Counted from the first letter of the stretch, positions 26,169 through 35,044 are shown. The stretch: 52,373 nucleotides of DNA from CAKOTZ01 sp964489885 (GCA_964489885.1 CAZAZX010000010.1:1-52373); one strand, 5' to 3'. Numbers and translations are program-made. The notes: a model not told the origin generated them from the letters alone.

Positions 26169-26280
26169 TTGACAATTTTTTCTAAAGAGTGTAAAATATT
26201 TAATATTAATTTTGAATTTTGAACGTCATATTATTAAAAATAATATTAACGAACTACACTATAATATAATTTAGTGTGTG
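26169..26280 (+). promoter_or_regulatory. MATE-fusion promoter and leader inverted repeats
   Basis: TTGACA (26169-26174), 17 bases, TAAAAT (26192-26197). The leader has two dyads: ATATTATT/AATAATAT near 26227-26247, and ACACTA/TAGTGT near 26256-26278. They could be operator sites or RNA hairpins. Confidence 0.6.
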
Positions 26281-26314
26281 TTTTTTTTCGCAAAAAAATA
26301 AGGAGGAATTGAAT

Positions 26315-28315
26315 TTGGAAAAGAAAGAAAACATTTTGGGGACTGAAAAAATTAGTAAATTAATAAGAAAGTTCTCAATACCAACTATAATATCAATGCT
26401 AGTAAATTCTTTATACAATATAGTGGATCAAATATTTATTGGTTGGGGCGTTGGATATTTAGGAAATGGTGCAACAAATATAGTATTTCCTCTTGTAATG
26501 CTAAGCTTAGCATTTGGTCTAATGTTTGGAGATGGTGGTTCTGCTTATCTAAGCTTAAAATTAGGGGAGAAAAAGAATAAACAGGCAGCAAAGGGTGTTG
26601 GAAATACAATTTCAATATCTATAATTGTATCTGTTATTATATGTGTAATTGCATTGATTTTTTTACCACAATTATTAAATATATTTGGCTGTACTGATGC
26701 GTTAAGAAGTTATGCCTTAGATTATGGATATATTATAGTTCTTGGTTTACCATTTATGATAGTTGGAGTTACTTTAAACTCTATAATTAGAGCTGATGGA
26801 AGCCCTAAATATGCAATGAAATCTATGCTTACAGGTGCAATATTAAATACAATATTAGACCCAATATTTATATTTGTCTTAAATATGGGGGTTCAAGGTG
26901 CAGCAATAGCAACTGTAATAAGTCAAATAATTACATTTATCATCAATATTTTGTATATTAGAAACTTTAAGAATATTAAAGTAGGTTTAGAAGAATATAA
27001 AATTAAAGCTAATGTATTAAAAAATGTATTATTGCTTGGAATAAGTAGTTTTATTAATCAAATAAGCATTGTTCTTGTAATATCAGTCGAGAATAATTTA
27101 CTTGCAAAATACGGGGCATATTCAAGGTTTGGAGCAGAAATACCAATTACAGTATTAGGAATAGTTATGAAGATTAGCCAGATTTTAAACAGTATAATAA
27201 TTGGAATTGCAGTTGGTTCACAACCAATTATAGGATACAACTATGGTGCAGGTAAATATGAAAGAGTTAAAGAAACATTTAAAGTTGTTGTTAGATTGTG
27301 TTTAATTATAAGTACTATAGCTTTTGTTTTATTCCAAACAATACCAGATAAACTAATAACCATATTTGGTACAGGTGATGAAAAATATATGGAATTTGCA
27401 TGTATGGCATTTAGAACATATCTAATGTTATGTATAACAATAGGCCTACAAATACCTGCAGGTATATTCTTCCAGGCAATTGGAAAGAGCTCAAAAAGTG
27501 CTATAATTTCCTTATCTAGACAAATACTATTTTTAATACCAGCAATGGCTATTTTAGGAGCAACTTCTGGTATAGATGGAATATTATATTCAGGACCAAT
27601 TGCTGATGGAGCAGCATTTATTTTAGCATTATTCTTTATAATAAGGGAAATGAAACAATTAGATTCAAAACAAAATGGAGAAACTAACTTTGAGCAAAAA
27701 GAAAACGAGTTGACATTAACTAAAAATAATTTTGTAATTACAATTGCAAGAGAATATGGCTCTGGTGGTAGATACATAGGAGAATTAGTTGCAAAGAAAT
27801 TAGGAGTAAAACTATATGATAAGGGATTTATAAGTAAAGTCTCAGAAAAAACAGGTTTATCTGAACAATATATAGAACAAAATGAACAGAAAAGGACTTC
27901 TTTGTCTAATCTTAATAATGGTTATTATTATATGGGATTGGATAATTCAGATGAATTATTTGTAAAAGAATCTGAAATAATAAAAGATATAGCAGGTAAG
28001 GAATCTTGTGTTATAGTTGGAAGATGTGCTAATTTTATTTTAAAAGATAATGAAAATGTGTTTAGTGTGTTTATAACAAGTTCAATGGAAGATAAAATAG
28101 AAAGAGTAACAAAATACTATGGAGTAGAAAAAGATAAGGCAGAAAAAGAGATAAAAAGAATAAACAAAATGAGAGCTAATCATTATAAACATTATACAGA
28201 GCAAGAATGGAATAATCCAGAAAATTATGATCTTTGTATAAATTGCAAAGAATATGGAATAGATGGAGCTGCAGATTTAATATGCACTAGAATAAAAGAA
28301 AAAATAAAAAGCTAA
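26315..28315 (+). CDS. MATE efflux transporter fused to cytidylate-kinase-like domain
   Basis: A 666-residue protein. Residues 1 to about 455 form a twelve-helix MATE transporter (FSIPTIISMLVNSLYNIVDQ, GADGS-like IIRADGSPKYAM). After a linker, residues from about 470 form a cytidylate-kinase-like domain with a P-loop-like REYGSGGRYIGE, an IVGRCANFIL segment and an acidic end. The kinase part is cytoplasmic and may sense or modify nucleotides. The start TTG at 26315 lies 8 bases after AAGGAGG. The fusion has no stop or frame break. Confidence 0.9.
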   Translation: MEKKENILGTEKISKLIRKFSIPTIISMLVNSLYNIVDQIFIGWGVGYLGNGATNIVFPLVMLSLAFGLMFGDGGSAYLSLKLGEKKNKQAAKGVGNTISISIIVSVIICVIALIFLPQLLNIFGCTDALRSYALDYGYIIVLGLPFMIVGVTLNSIIRADGSPKYAMKSMLTGAILNTILDPIFIFVLNMGVQGAAIATVISQIITFIINILYIRNFKNIKVGLEEYKIKANVLKNVLLLGISSFINQISIVLVISVENNLLAKYGAYSRFGAEIPITVLGIVMKISQILNSIIIGIAVGSQPIIGYNYGAGKYERVKETFKVVVRLCLIISTIAFVLFQTIPDKLITIFGTGDEKYMEFACMAFRTYLMLCITIGLQIPAGIFFQAIGKSSKSAIISLSRQILFLIPAMAILGATSGIDGILYSGPIADGAAFILALFFIIREMKQLDSKQNGETNFEQKENELTLTKNNFVITIAREYGSGGRYIGELVAKKLGVKLYDKGFISKVSEKTGLSEQYIEQNEQKRTSLSNLNNGYYYMGLDNSDELFVKESEIIKDIAGKESCVIVGRCANFILKDNENVFSVFITSSMEDKIERVTKYYGVEKDKAEKEIKRINKMRANHYKHYTEQEWNNPENYDLCINCKEYGIDGAADLICTRIKEKIKS

Positions 28316-28350
28316 TAAGATAAATTTTAAAAATTGCTTTTTGAAAACTA

Positions 28351-28406
28351 TTTTGAGGCTACTTTTTTGAACGTTTAGAAAATGTAACAAAAAAGTAGCC
28401 TTAAAA
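28351..28406. terminator. Bidirectional terminator between MATE fusion and spoVT
   Basis: Near-perfect arms TTTTGAGGCTACTTTTTTG and CAAAAAAGTAGCCTTAAAA. The two genes converge here, and each strand ends in T-rich sequence. Confidence 0.8.
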
Positions 28407-28416
28407 TTTGATTGCC

Positions 28417-28440
28417 TTTTATTGCAAAAACAACAAGTTT
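28417..28440 (+). repeat. Degenerate dispersed repeat copy
   Basis: TTTTATTGCAAAAACAACAAG matches the 5' half of the dispersed element with changes in the loop. No 3' half follows. Confidence 0.45.
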
Positions 28441-28448
28441 TTTATATT

Positions 28449-29003
28449 TTATATATCCATTTGGCTACCTAAAAATCCTGCTGCTGATTGAACAACCTTT
28501 AATTCTGCATCACCCATTTTGGTTTTTGTATCTTTTGAAATTAATATAATGCTTCCAATTGCATCACCTTGCGAGATAATAGGATAAACTACTTGTGAAT
28601 TAAATTTTCTTTCTCTATTATCATTTTGAGTAATTGGCAAAGAAATTTCATTGTTTTCTTTGCTTGTATATATTTCTTTATTATCCATTACTTCTTCTAA
28701 TTCTGGGCTTAAGTTTTGTTGTAAAAAATCTTTCTTTGGAGCACCAGAAACAGCGATTACGGTATCCTTGTCTGTAATGCAAGCAATATGTCCTGTAGTT
28801 TTAGCTAAAGTTTCTGCGTAATTAACTGCAAATTCAGACAATTCTCCAATAGGAGAATATTTTTTTAGAATAATTTCCCCATCTTTGTCTGTGAATATTT
28901 CTAATGGATCTCCTTCTTTAATTCTTAACGTTTTTCTTATTTCTTTAGGAATAACAATTCTTCCCAAATCATCAATTCTTCTTACTACACCAGTTGCTTT
29001 CAA
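28449..29003 (-). CDS. spoVT: Stage V sporulation regulator SpoVT
   Basis: AbrB-family regulator of 184 residues. The N-terminal swapped-hairpin DNA-binding domain reads KATGVVRRIDDLGRIVIPKE; a GAF-like C-terminal domain (about 55-184) follows. SpoVT controls sigma-G-dependent genes in the forespore. The start is TTG at 29003, eight bases after AAGGAGG; the frame to 29033 only runs through that site. It lies next to, and divergent from, the cotJ operon. Confidence 0.93.
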   Translation of the reverse strand: MKATGVVRRIDDLGRIVIPKEIRKTLRIKEGDPLEIFTDKDGEIILKKYSPIGELSEFAVNYAETLAKTTGHIACITDKDTVIAVSGAPKKDFLQQNLSPELEEVMDNKEIYTSKENNEISLPITQNDNRERKFNSQVVYPIISQGDAIGSIILISKDTKTKMGDAELKVVQSAAGFLGSQMDI

Positions 29004-29177
29004 AATTTTACCTCCTTTTTTTATATTTACCATTAGTATTAATTTTTGAAAAATAATTATTCATTTTTTGACAAAAAAAATCAAAAAATAGTAAAAAGCT
29101 TTCAATTAAAACTAATTGGAACAAAATGTAAAATTAATCATAAGATAGTAATATATGATTTTAAAGGGGGAAAAATA

Positions 29178-29522
29178 ATGTATAGAAATTGTTATTATAA
29201 AAGACCATGTTATTGCAATTCAAATACAAAATACGAAACTATGTGCAGCAATGTAAATAATACAATGGACACAGGAGATGAATGTGACTGTGGATTTGAT
29301 GATGACGACGATTTGTTTCCAAAAAATCCAGTATTTGGTCAAAGTTATGTACCATGGCAAACAATGAATAAAACTTTTATCCCAGAGGTTGGATTAAAGA
29401 AAGGAACAATCTTTCCAGAGTTGGTTGATCCTTATGTTCCATGTCAATCTATGGAGGAAAATGCTTACATTAGAGCAAATGATTTAGGAGAGGGGTTGAA
29501 GAATCAATGTCAGATGAATTAG
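29178..29522 (+). CDS. cotJA: Spore coat associated protein CotJA
   Basis: A 114-residue protein with a Cys- and Asp-rich N-terminal part (DECDCGFDDDDD) and the CotJA core FGQSYVPWQTMNKTF followed by GTIFPELVDPYVPCQS. A GGGGG ribosome site is 8 bases upstream. First gene of cotJABC, overlapping cotJB by 16 bases. CotJ proteins are mother-cell coat components in Bacillus and Clostridium. Confidence 0.93.
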   Translation: MYRNCYYKRPCYCNSNTKYETMCSNVNNTMDTGDECDCGFDDDDDLFPKNPVFGQSYVPWQTMNKTFIPEVGLKKGTIFPELVDPYVPCQSMEENAYIRANDLGEGLKNQCQMN

Positions 29523-29830
29523 ATTTAAATAATAATAGTAATGAAAATACCGAAAATAGAAATTGCAATGAATGCCCAAAAGAATGTTCAAAAAAAGAAA
29601 TGCTTATGAAAATTAGAGAATTGGATTTTGCAATTGTAGAATTAGCTTTATATCTTGATACTCATCCACGTGACCAAAAAGCAATATGTTTGCACAAAAA
29701 ATATTGCAGAGAATTGCGTGATTTAAAAGATAAATTTCAAAGAAAATATGGACCACTTTCTATCTATTATCCATGCAATAAATGGAGATGGATTGAAGAA
29801 CCTTGGCCATGGGAAAGAGGTGATAACTAA
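29507..29830 (+). CDS. cotJB: Spore coat protein CotJB
   Basis: A 107-residue protein. After a polar Asn- and Cys-rich start comes the family core LDFAIVELALYLDTHPRDQ with the later KYGPLSIYYP. Its TAA stop overlaps the ATG of cotJC, so translation is coupled. Confidence 0.93.
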   Translation: MSDELDLNNNSNENTENRNCNECPKECSKKEMLMKIRELDFAIVELALYLDTHPRDQKAICLHKKYCRELRDLKDKFQRKYGPLSIYYPCNKWRWIEEPWPWERGDN

Positions 29831-30444
29831 TGTGGACTTATAATAAAGTTTTACAATATCCAATAAGAATAAAGAATTCTAATCCAAGACTTGCAAAATT
29901 CATAATATCACAATACGGTGGACCTGACGGAGAGCTTGGAGCATCTTTAAGATATTTGTCACAACGTTTTGGAATGCCTGATCAAAAATCAAAGGCAGTA
30001 TTAAATGATATAGGTACTGAAGAATTGGCTCACTTAGAAATGGTTGGAAGTATAGTTCATCAATTAACAGATAACTTATCAATTGATGAAATTGAAAAAG
30101 CAGGATTAGGAGCATATTATACAGACCATGGTTTAGATGTTTATCCTCAATCTGCTGGAGGATATCCATTTAATGCAGTATCTTTAGCTTGTAAGGGAGA
30201 CCCGGTGGCAAATTTACAAGAAGATTTAGCGGCAGAACAGAAGGCAAGAGCTACTTATGAAAAATTAATTGATTTATGTGCAGATGATCCAGATGTAATT
30301 GACCCATTAAAATTTTTAAGACAAAGAGAAATAGTTCATTTCCAGAGGTTTGGAGAAGCACTAAGAGGTGTACAGGAAAAATTAGCTAGCAAAAAATATT
30401 ATATAAATAATAATTCTTGTAGTAACTATGATGATATGAGATAA
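29830..30444 (+). CDS. cotJC: Spore coat manganese catalase CotJC
   Basis: A 204-residue ferritin-like di-manganese protein. Metal-ligand helices include GTEELAHLEMVG and a later REIVHFQRFGEAL. It detoxifies peroxide at the spore coat. It ends the cotJ operon and is followed by two hairpin terminators. Confidence 0.95.
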   Translation: MWTYNKVLQYPIRIKNSNPRLAKFIISQYGGPDGELGASLRYLSQRFGMPDQKSKAVLNDIGTEELAHLEMVGSIVHQLTDNLSIDEIEKAGLGAYYTDHGLDVYPQSAGGYPFNAVSLACKGDPVANLQEDLAAEQKARATYEKLIDLCADDPDVIDPLKFLRQREIVHFQRFGEALRGVQEKLASKKYYINNNSCSNYDDMR

Positions 30445-30454
30445 AGATAAACTA

Positions 30455-30528
30455 AAATAACAATTCTGCAAATGCAGGATTGTTATTTGAAATGACCCAA
30501 AAATGTTGTTTCAACATTTTTGGACTTT
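30455..30528 (+). terminator. Two tandem terminators after cotJC
   Basis: First hairpin: 16-bp arms 30455-30470 and 30473-30488 around a two-base turn, one G-T pair. Second hairpin: CCAAAAATGTTG with CAACATTTTTGG (30497-30523), followed by ACTTTTTT. The region 30601-30855 between here and the acyltransferase remnants has no further feature I can support. Confidence 0.8.
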
Positions 30529-30600
30529 TTTATTGTGAAACAACAAGGTTCTGGGGTACCCACCCACAGCTTTAGCTGTGCTGGTGGGTCGGGTTCTTAT
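30527..30600 (+). repeat. Dispersed structured repeat, full-length copy 2
   Basis: TTTATTGTGAAACAACAAGG, then a two-part hairpin: outer ACCCACC with GGTGGGT, inner CACAGC-TTTA-GCTGTG, then the 3' end TCGGGTTCTT. It is the best-paired copy. It directly follows the cotJC terminators. Confidence 0.8.
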
Positions 30601-30859
30601 ATGTTAAAGTATAGTTTTGAGTTTAAAAATTTGTTGATTATTCTTCAAATTATAGATATAATATGAAAAATTTAAAGTAATTTATAGTAGAGAAATTAAA
30701 TAATATGTGATAAAATACATATACGATAAACATTTATCATTAATGGAAGCATCAGTAAATATACTCTATGGAATCATTCTGTAACTGGTAAATTATAACA
30801 CTTATATTATGACAAAAAATCACAAACACTATACAATGTTTAAGAGGTATTATATGAAA

Positions 30860-31552
30860 AAAGTTTTTTATTATAAGTCCTGCAAACTTAGGAGTAAGCA
30901 TAATAGGAAAATTTCTTCCTATGTTAGGTGCAGTACCAGTTCCAAATAAAATATCAGAAATGAAAAAGTTTTATAAAACTATAGAAACTAGAATACAGAA
31001 TAATAAGCCAGTAGTTGTTTATCCAGAGGCTCATTTATGGCCTTATTACAAGAAAATAAGAGAATTTCCAGATACATCTTTTAAGTTCCCTGTAAATTTA
31101 AATGTGCCTTCATTTTGTATAACAACAACATACCAAAAAAGGAAAAATAGAAAAAAATCATTTATAGGTATTTGGAATTTCAAAAAAGTCCTATATATTT
31201 TATAAATAATAAGATAGCTAGAGGCATAGTTGAACTAATAATGCATTCTCAAAATAAAACAACAAAGATTATAGGAATGGAAAATATAAAAGACATAGAA
31301 GGTGGAGCGATAATAACAAGCAATCATTTTAATCCTATAGATAATATAGTAATTAGGAAATTTGCAAAAAAGGCTGGTAAAAAAAGACTATACATTGTTG
31401 GACAGGAGACAAATCTAGCAATGAAAGGCATATTATTTCTTGTTTTGTAGAAATTAGAGAAAGAGACCAAAAGGATACTGACGAATTTTATAAAGTGGAT
31501 TATGTTTTACATATATTACCTACAATATATCCTGACAAAGAAAAAAGTAAAT
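30860..31552 (+). pseudogene. Scrambled acyltransferase (PlsC-like) remnants
   Basis: Three pieces of a lysophospholipid acyltransferase-type protein occur out of order. The middle segment comes first (about 30865-31170: IISPANLGVSIIGKFLPM, then VVVYPEAHLWPYYKKIREFP). The N-terminal segment follows (about 31208-31437: IIGMENIKDIEGGAIITSN, then HFNPIDN with the acyltransferase NHxxxxD motif). The C-terminal end is last (about 31446-31552: KVDYVLHILPTIYPDKEKSK). Frames change between pieces and a stop intervenes. It is non-functional, from a tandem duplication with deletions or a rearrangement. Confidence 0.75.
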
Positions 31553-31642
31553 AAAAAATATTAATTGTTTTTGCATCAATTTAGTGTTATAGTATTTATA
31601 TAAAAAAGATATTACAAGGGAATTTTGAAGGGAGTACAAAGG

Positions 31643-32113
31643 ATGAACAATGCATATTCAAAGGCTTATACAGAAGTTTTAGAAATATTAAAATATTTCC
31701 CAAACGATGAATATGAAAAAATACCAAAAGAAAAAATAAAATTTTATAAAGAAAATATGGATAAAAATTATAGCTTTAGTATAAATCCAGAAGTTGATCT
31801 TTCAGAACAAAAAATTTCTGAAGAGACAAATTCTATTTTAGTTGGCTTATTTAGAGATTATTTTGCAAGCGAAAAGCAAAAAGAAGTATTAAATAATTTA
31901 TTAGAATATAACCAAAAAAGATTAGAAGAAAAAAAGAAAGAAGAACATAATACCAGTAATTCATCAAAAAAAGAAGAAATAAATGAAGAAATTCAAAAAG
32001 AGCAAGAAGAAAATGTAGAACAAGAATTACAAGAACAGACAGATTTAGTAGTATATAAAGAACCATTTTTTAATAGGTTTATCGGTTTTATAAAAAGATT
32101 ATTGCGAAGATAA
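31643..32113 (+). CDS. Conserved unknown protein with Glu/Lys-rich middle
   Basis: A 156-residue protein starting MNNAYSKAYTEVLEILKYFP. The N-terminal half is a compact helical domain, the middle is a Glu/Lys/Gln-rich stretch, and the end is basic and hydrophobic (FFNRFIGFIKRLLRR), which could bind membrane. GGGAG lies 8 bases before the chosen ATG; the upstream ATG at 31625 is less likely. No function known to me. Confidence 0.7.
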   Translation: MNNAYSKAYTEVLEILKYFPNDEYEKIPKEKIKFYKENMDKNYSFSINPEVDLSEQKISEETNSILVGLFRDYFASEKQKEVLNNLLEYNQKRLEEKKKEEHNTSNSSKKEEINEEIQKEQEENVEQELQEQTDLVVYKEPFFNRFIGFIKRLLRR

Positions 32114-32161
32114 AAACAAATATATATCTGTTTAAAGTATTATGATAAAAGAGGAAAATTT

Positions 32162-32998
32162 ATGGATGAGAACGAAATAAGAATTATGAAGGCAACTAAT
32201 GCTGTTAATAATATAATAATGAATAAAGTAATTGAATTACCATATTTCAATAATAAAAACTTAAATAATAATATAAGTTATTTTAATAAAACAATAGTAG
32301 AGGATGAAGATATATTACCAGATATGTATTTGGCAGCTTATTCTTCGAGAATCAATAGTATTATAGTTCAACCTAAAGATGTAGAAAAAGCAACAGATGA
32401 ACAATTAGTTTCTATATTATTGCACGAACATATACATATGCTAAGTTCAGATATGAAAAATGGAAACATTGGATATAATGATGGTAAAGAACCAGTAATT
32501 TTTAATGAAGCGGCTACACAATGGTTAACTTTAAAGCTAATTAATGAAAATAATAATATGGATGATGCAATAAAAAATAACGTATTATATAAAGAATCAG
32601 TTAAAAAAATTGATGATATTATAAAATGTGTTGGAGAAGAAAATTTTTACAGTCACTATTTTGATGCATCATTAAAAACAATGCTAGAAGAGCAAAATGA
32701 ATATAATTTTAATGTAATAGTTAATTGCTTAAGTGATATGAAAGAGGCAAATGAAGAGGTATTAGCAGAGCAAGAGTTAAACAAATTAAAGAATAACATT
32801 ATTGAATATGAACAAAAAAATGAAAAATTGAAAGAAAGCAAAAATACAATAAGTATAAAATTAAATAAAATAAATAATAATAAAGTTTCTATTAGAACAG
32901 TTGTTTCAAACGCCTTAAATCAAGGTATATCAACAGAACACGTTAAAAAAAGTGATATAGAAGAACAAAATTTAAAAAATCAGCAAACAAAAGAATAA
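32162..32998 (+). CDS. Putative zincin-type protein with HEHIH motif
   Basis: A 278-residue cytoplasmic protein. LLHEHIHMLSSDM near residues 87-99 contains HExxH, and a second acidic cluster FNEAATQWLT lies about 27 residues on, as in zinc metallopeptidases with a downstream Glu ligand. The C-terminal third is a charged coiled coil. GAGGAAAA is the ribosome site. Its last codons lie in an inverted repeat shared with the convergent gene. Catalysis is inferred only from the motif. Confidence 0.65.
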   Translation: MDENEIRIMKATNAVNNIIMNKVIELPYFNNKNLNNNISYFNKTIVEDEDILPDMYLAAYSSRINSIIVQPKDVEKATDEQLVSILLHEHIHMLSSDMKNGNIGYNDGKEPVIFNEAATQWLTLKLINENNNMDDAIKNNVLYKESVKKIDDIIKCVGEENFYSHYFDASLKTMLEEQNEYNFNVIVNCLSDMKEANEEVLAEQELNKLKNNIIEYEQKNEKLKESKNTISIKLNKINNNKVSIRTVVSNALNQGISTEHVKKSDIEEQNLKNQQTKE

Positions 32999-33029
32999 TT
33001 CTGCAACTGCAGAATTATTCTTTTGTTTG
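32984..33029. terminator. Bidirectional terminator, perfect 22-bp stem
   Basis: Bases 32984-33005 are the exact reverse complement of 33008-33029 with a two-base turn. Both convergent genes end inside it, so both proteins finish with the residues QTKE. Confidence 0.85.
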
Positions 33030-33293
33030 TTTTTTTAATTCGATTAAAGCTAAAATGCTGTAATTTGCTAGATCTAAAAGGGTATCTTCAATTTTTTCAT
33101 CTTTAACACTTGCTTGTTTTTGAGTTAAAGTTGTTAATCTGTTTAATTTATCAGAAATTCTAACTAAAAACGAAGTAAGACCAAAAGTTTCAAATGTTTT
33201 ATGAACACTATCGCCATAATCATGATTTTTTGCCTTATATATTTCAAGCATTTCATCAGCAATTTCTTTAAATAATTTTTCATTTTCATTCAT
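33015..33293 (-). CDS. DUF1599 (nucleotide modification associated) protein
   Basis: A 92-residue protein. YKAKNHDYGDSVHKTFETFG, RISDKLNRLTTL and DTLLDLANYSILALIEL resemble the DUF1599/Nmad1 family, a MazG-like helical fold with conserved acidic residues that may bind nucleotides. Start at 33293 follows GGAGGGG. Confidence 0.8.
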   Translation of the reverse strand: MNENEKLFKEIADEMLEIYKAKNHDYGDSVHKTFETFGLTSFLVRISDKLNRLTTLTQKQASVKDEKIEDTLLDLANYSILALIELKKQTKE

Positions 33294-33345
33294 AACAAAT
33301 CCCCTCCACATTTTTTACTTATTATATCATAAACATTTATATATG

Positions 33346-33374
33346 TTGAAAAAATGAGATAAATATGATAAAAT
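33346..33374 (+). promoter_or_regulatory. Promoter of yebC
   Basis: TTGAAA, 17 bases, TAAAAT; 44 bases before the start codon. Confidence 0.7.
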
Positions 33375-33417
33375 TATCAACAGTTATTTTATATGAAAAT
33401 TAAAGGAGGAATTAATA

Positions 33418-34143
33418 ATGTCAGGACATAGCAAATGGCATAATATTCAAGCAAAAAAAGGAAAAGCAGATGCAGCAAGAGGAAAAATATTTACAAAACT
33501 AGGCAGAGAATTATTAATGGCAGTTAAAGCTGGAGGACCAGATCCAGAAAGTAATTTTAAATTAAGAGATGTAATTGCTAAATGTAAGGCTAATAATATG
33601 CCAAATGATACAATTAAAAGTGCAATAAAAAGAGCTTCAGGTGTAGGAAATTCAGAAAATTATGAAGAAATAACGTATGAAGGATATGGACCAGCTGGAG
33701 TTGCAGTTGTTGTAAATGCTTCTACAGATAATAAAAATAGGACGGCAGCAGATGTTCGACATGTATTTAGTAAATTTGGTGGAAATTTAGGAACAACTGG
33801 TTGTGTTTCATATATGTTTGAAAAAAAAGGTGTAATTGTCATTTCAAAAGAAAGTACAGATATGTCAGAAGATGATTTAATGCTATTGAGCATTGATGCT
33901 GGAGCTGAAAATTTTGAATCAGATGATGAATACTATGAAATTACAACAGCCCCAGAAAATTTTTCAGAAACACGTGAAAAACTTGAAAAAGAAGGATTAA
34001 CATTTGAAGAGGCTGAAATACAACTAATTCCATCAAGCTATGTAAAATTAGATGAAAATAAAGCTCATACAATGCAATTATTGTTAGATAATTTGGATGA
34101 TTTAGATGATGTTATGGAAGTTTACCATAATTGGGAAGAATAA
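33418..34143 (+). CDS. yebC: YebC/PmpR family protein (TACO1 homologue)
   Basis: A 241-residue protein starting MSGHSKWHNIQAKKGKADA, the family hallmark, with GPAGVAVVVNASTDNKNRT and the acidic C-terminal domain. It was long annotated as a transcriptional regulator; recent work on this family points to resolving ribosome stalls at proline-rich stretches. GGAGG ribosome site. Monocistronic by position. Confidence 0.95.
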   Translation: MSGHSKWHNIQAKKGKADAARGKIFTKLGRELLMAVKAGGPDPESNFKLRDVIAKCKANNMPNDTIKSAIKRASGVGNSENYEEITYEGYGPAGVAVVVNASTDNKNRTAADVRHVFSKFGGNLGTTGCVSYMFEKKGVIVISKESTDMSEDDLMLLSIDAGAENFESDDEYYEITTAPENFSETREKLEKEGLTFEEAEIQLIPSSYVKLDENKAHTMQLLLDNLDDLDDVMEVYHNWEE

Positions 34144-34186
34144 AATAATTTTGTAGTGTGGTCTTATAACAAGTTATGCATATATA

Positions 34187-34256
34187 TTTACATAAAAAAC
34201 TTGAATTATGTAAATAAAAATGGTATAATTATCTTATAAAGACCGAAATAGGTCTT
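34187..34256 (+). promoter_or_regulatory. Promoter with TTTACATAA/TTATGTAAA dyad, copy A
   Basis: TTGAAT (34201-34206), 17 bases, TATAAT (34224-34229). TTTACATAA (34187-34195) and TTATGTAAA (34206-34214) are inverted repeats centred on the -35, a likely operator. The transcript starts near AAGACC-GAAATA-GGTCTT (34239-34256), a 5' hairpin. Nearly the same sequence recurs at 35045. Confidence 0.8.
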
Positions 34257-34303
34257 GTAGGATTTGTTTACGCATTGTGTACATTAAAAAGGAGGCAGTT
34301 AAG

Positions 34304-34870
34304 ATGCGTAAGATGAATTGGAAAAATGTTGTTGTGGGATTGATGATTGCTGTTATTTCTGCTTTGGCTTTGATGCCAACGACAGAGGCCGCTATCGGCT
34401 TCCCAGGACGGCAGGAACAGGCAACGACGGCAACAGTAGCCGAGAATGCTGAAATCACGGCAACGGTCCCAGAGGAACAGAAAGCACCGGTTTATACGGC
34501 CATTGTTTGCCGTCTGGATGACGGGAAAGTTGTCGCAGAGATGTATGACATCTCTGGACAGCAAATGGCCAAGTACTTTGAGCAGATTCAGGCCAAACAC
34601 AACAATGAGTTCGTGCTTATGTGCACGGACGGGCAAGAGTTTCAGCAGAAGCTTGAAGAGCTGAAAGCTCTGAAAGATAAAGCTGAAGTCGTAACAGAAG
34701 CCGGCAAGATTCCAGCGGAGGTCGAAGAGGTCTTGACCCAGCAGCTTGGCACGGAGAACGTGTATGCGGCGAGGATCCAGTACAAGGATCCCAACCACAA
34801 GAGCTGGTTGGAAAAGTTTGGTAAAACCGTGCTTGGCGCGGTTATCCCGTTCGCGGGAGGACTCTTCTAA
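34304..34870 (+). CDS. Secreted protein, atypical composition
   Basis: A 188-residue protein with an N-terminal signal peptide (basic MRKMNWKN, hydrophobic core, likely cleavage at TTEA-AIG near residue 29). An alpha/beta mature domain follows (PVYTAIVCRLDDGKVVAEMY, then long helices) and a glycine-rich end (AVIPFAGGLF). AAGGAGG precedes the ATG at 34304. G+C is near half, far above the flanks. It has its own terminator. The family is not recognised; it pairs with the next gene by promoter and signal peptide. Confidence 0.75.
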   Translation: MRKMNWKNVVVGLMIAVISALALMPTTEAAIGFPGRQEQATTATVAENAEITATVPEEQKAPVYTAIVCRLDDGKVVAEMYDISGQQMAKYFEQIQAKHNNEFVLMCTDGQEFQQKLEELKALKDKAEVVTEAGKIPAEVEEVLTQQLGTENVYAARIQYKDPNHKSWLEKFGKTVLGAVIPFAGGLF

Positions 34871-34899
34871 CCACGGCGACCATAGTTTTTCCAAGTTTT

Positions 34900-34921
34900 G
34901 GGGCGACATATTTGTCGCCCC
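34900..34921 (+). terminator. GC-rich terminator of the 34.3-kb gene
   Basis: GGGGCGACA pairs with TGTCGCCCC around TATT. The following bases are not T-rich, so termination may be partial. Confidence 0.65.
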
Positions 34922-34950
34922 ATTGCTTTGCCCAAATTAAGGTATATCGA

Positions 34951-35016
34951 TATTATTGTGAAACAACAAGGTTTCGGGGAACTCATACACAGCTCTAGCT
35001 GTATAGATTGATTTTT
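34951..35016 (+). repeat. Dispersed structured repeat, full-length copy 3
   Basis: TATTGTGAAACAACAAGG matches exactly; the internal hairpin is ACAGC-TCTA-GCTGT, but the outer stem has decayed. It lies between two atypical secreted-protein genes. Confidence 0.7.
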
Positions 35017-35044
35017 ATAAATTTTTTTGGGGTTGGTCCATATA

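Noticed and set aside
34268..34909. Minus-strand 213-codon frame opposite the secreted protein gene
   Set aside because: It is antisense to a gene with signal peptide, promoter and strong ribosome site. Its translation is Leu/His-rich and has no domain pattern.
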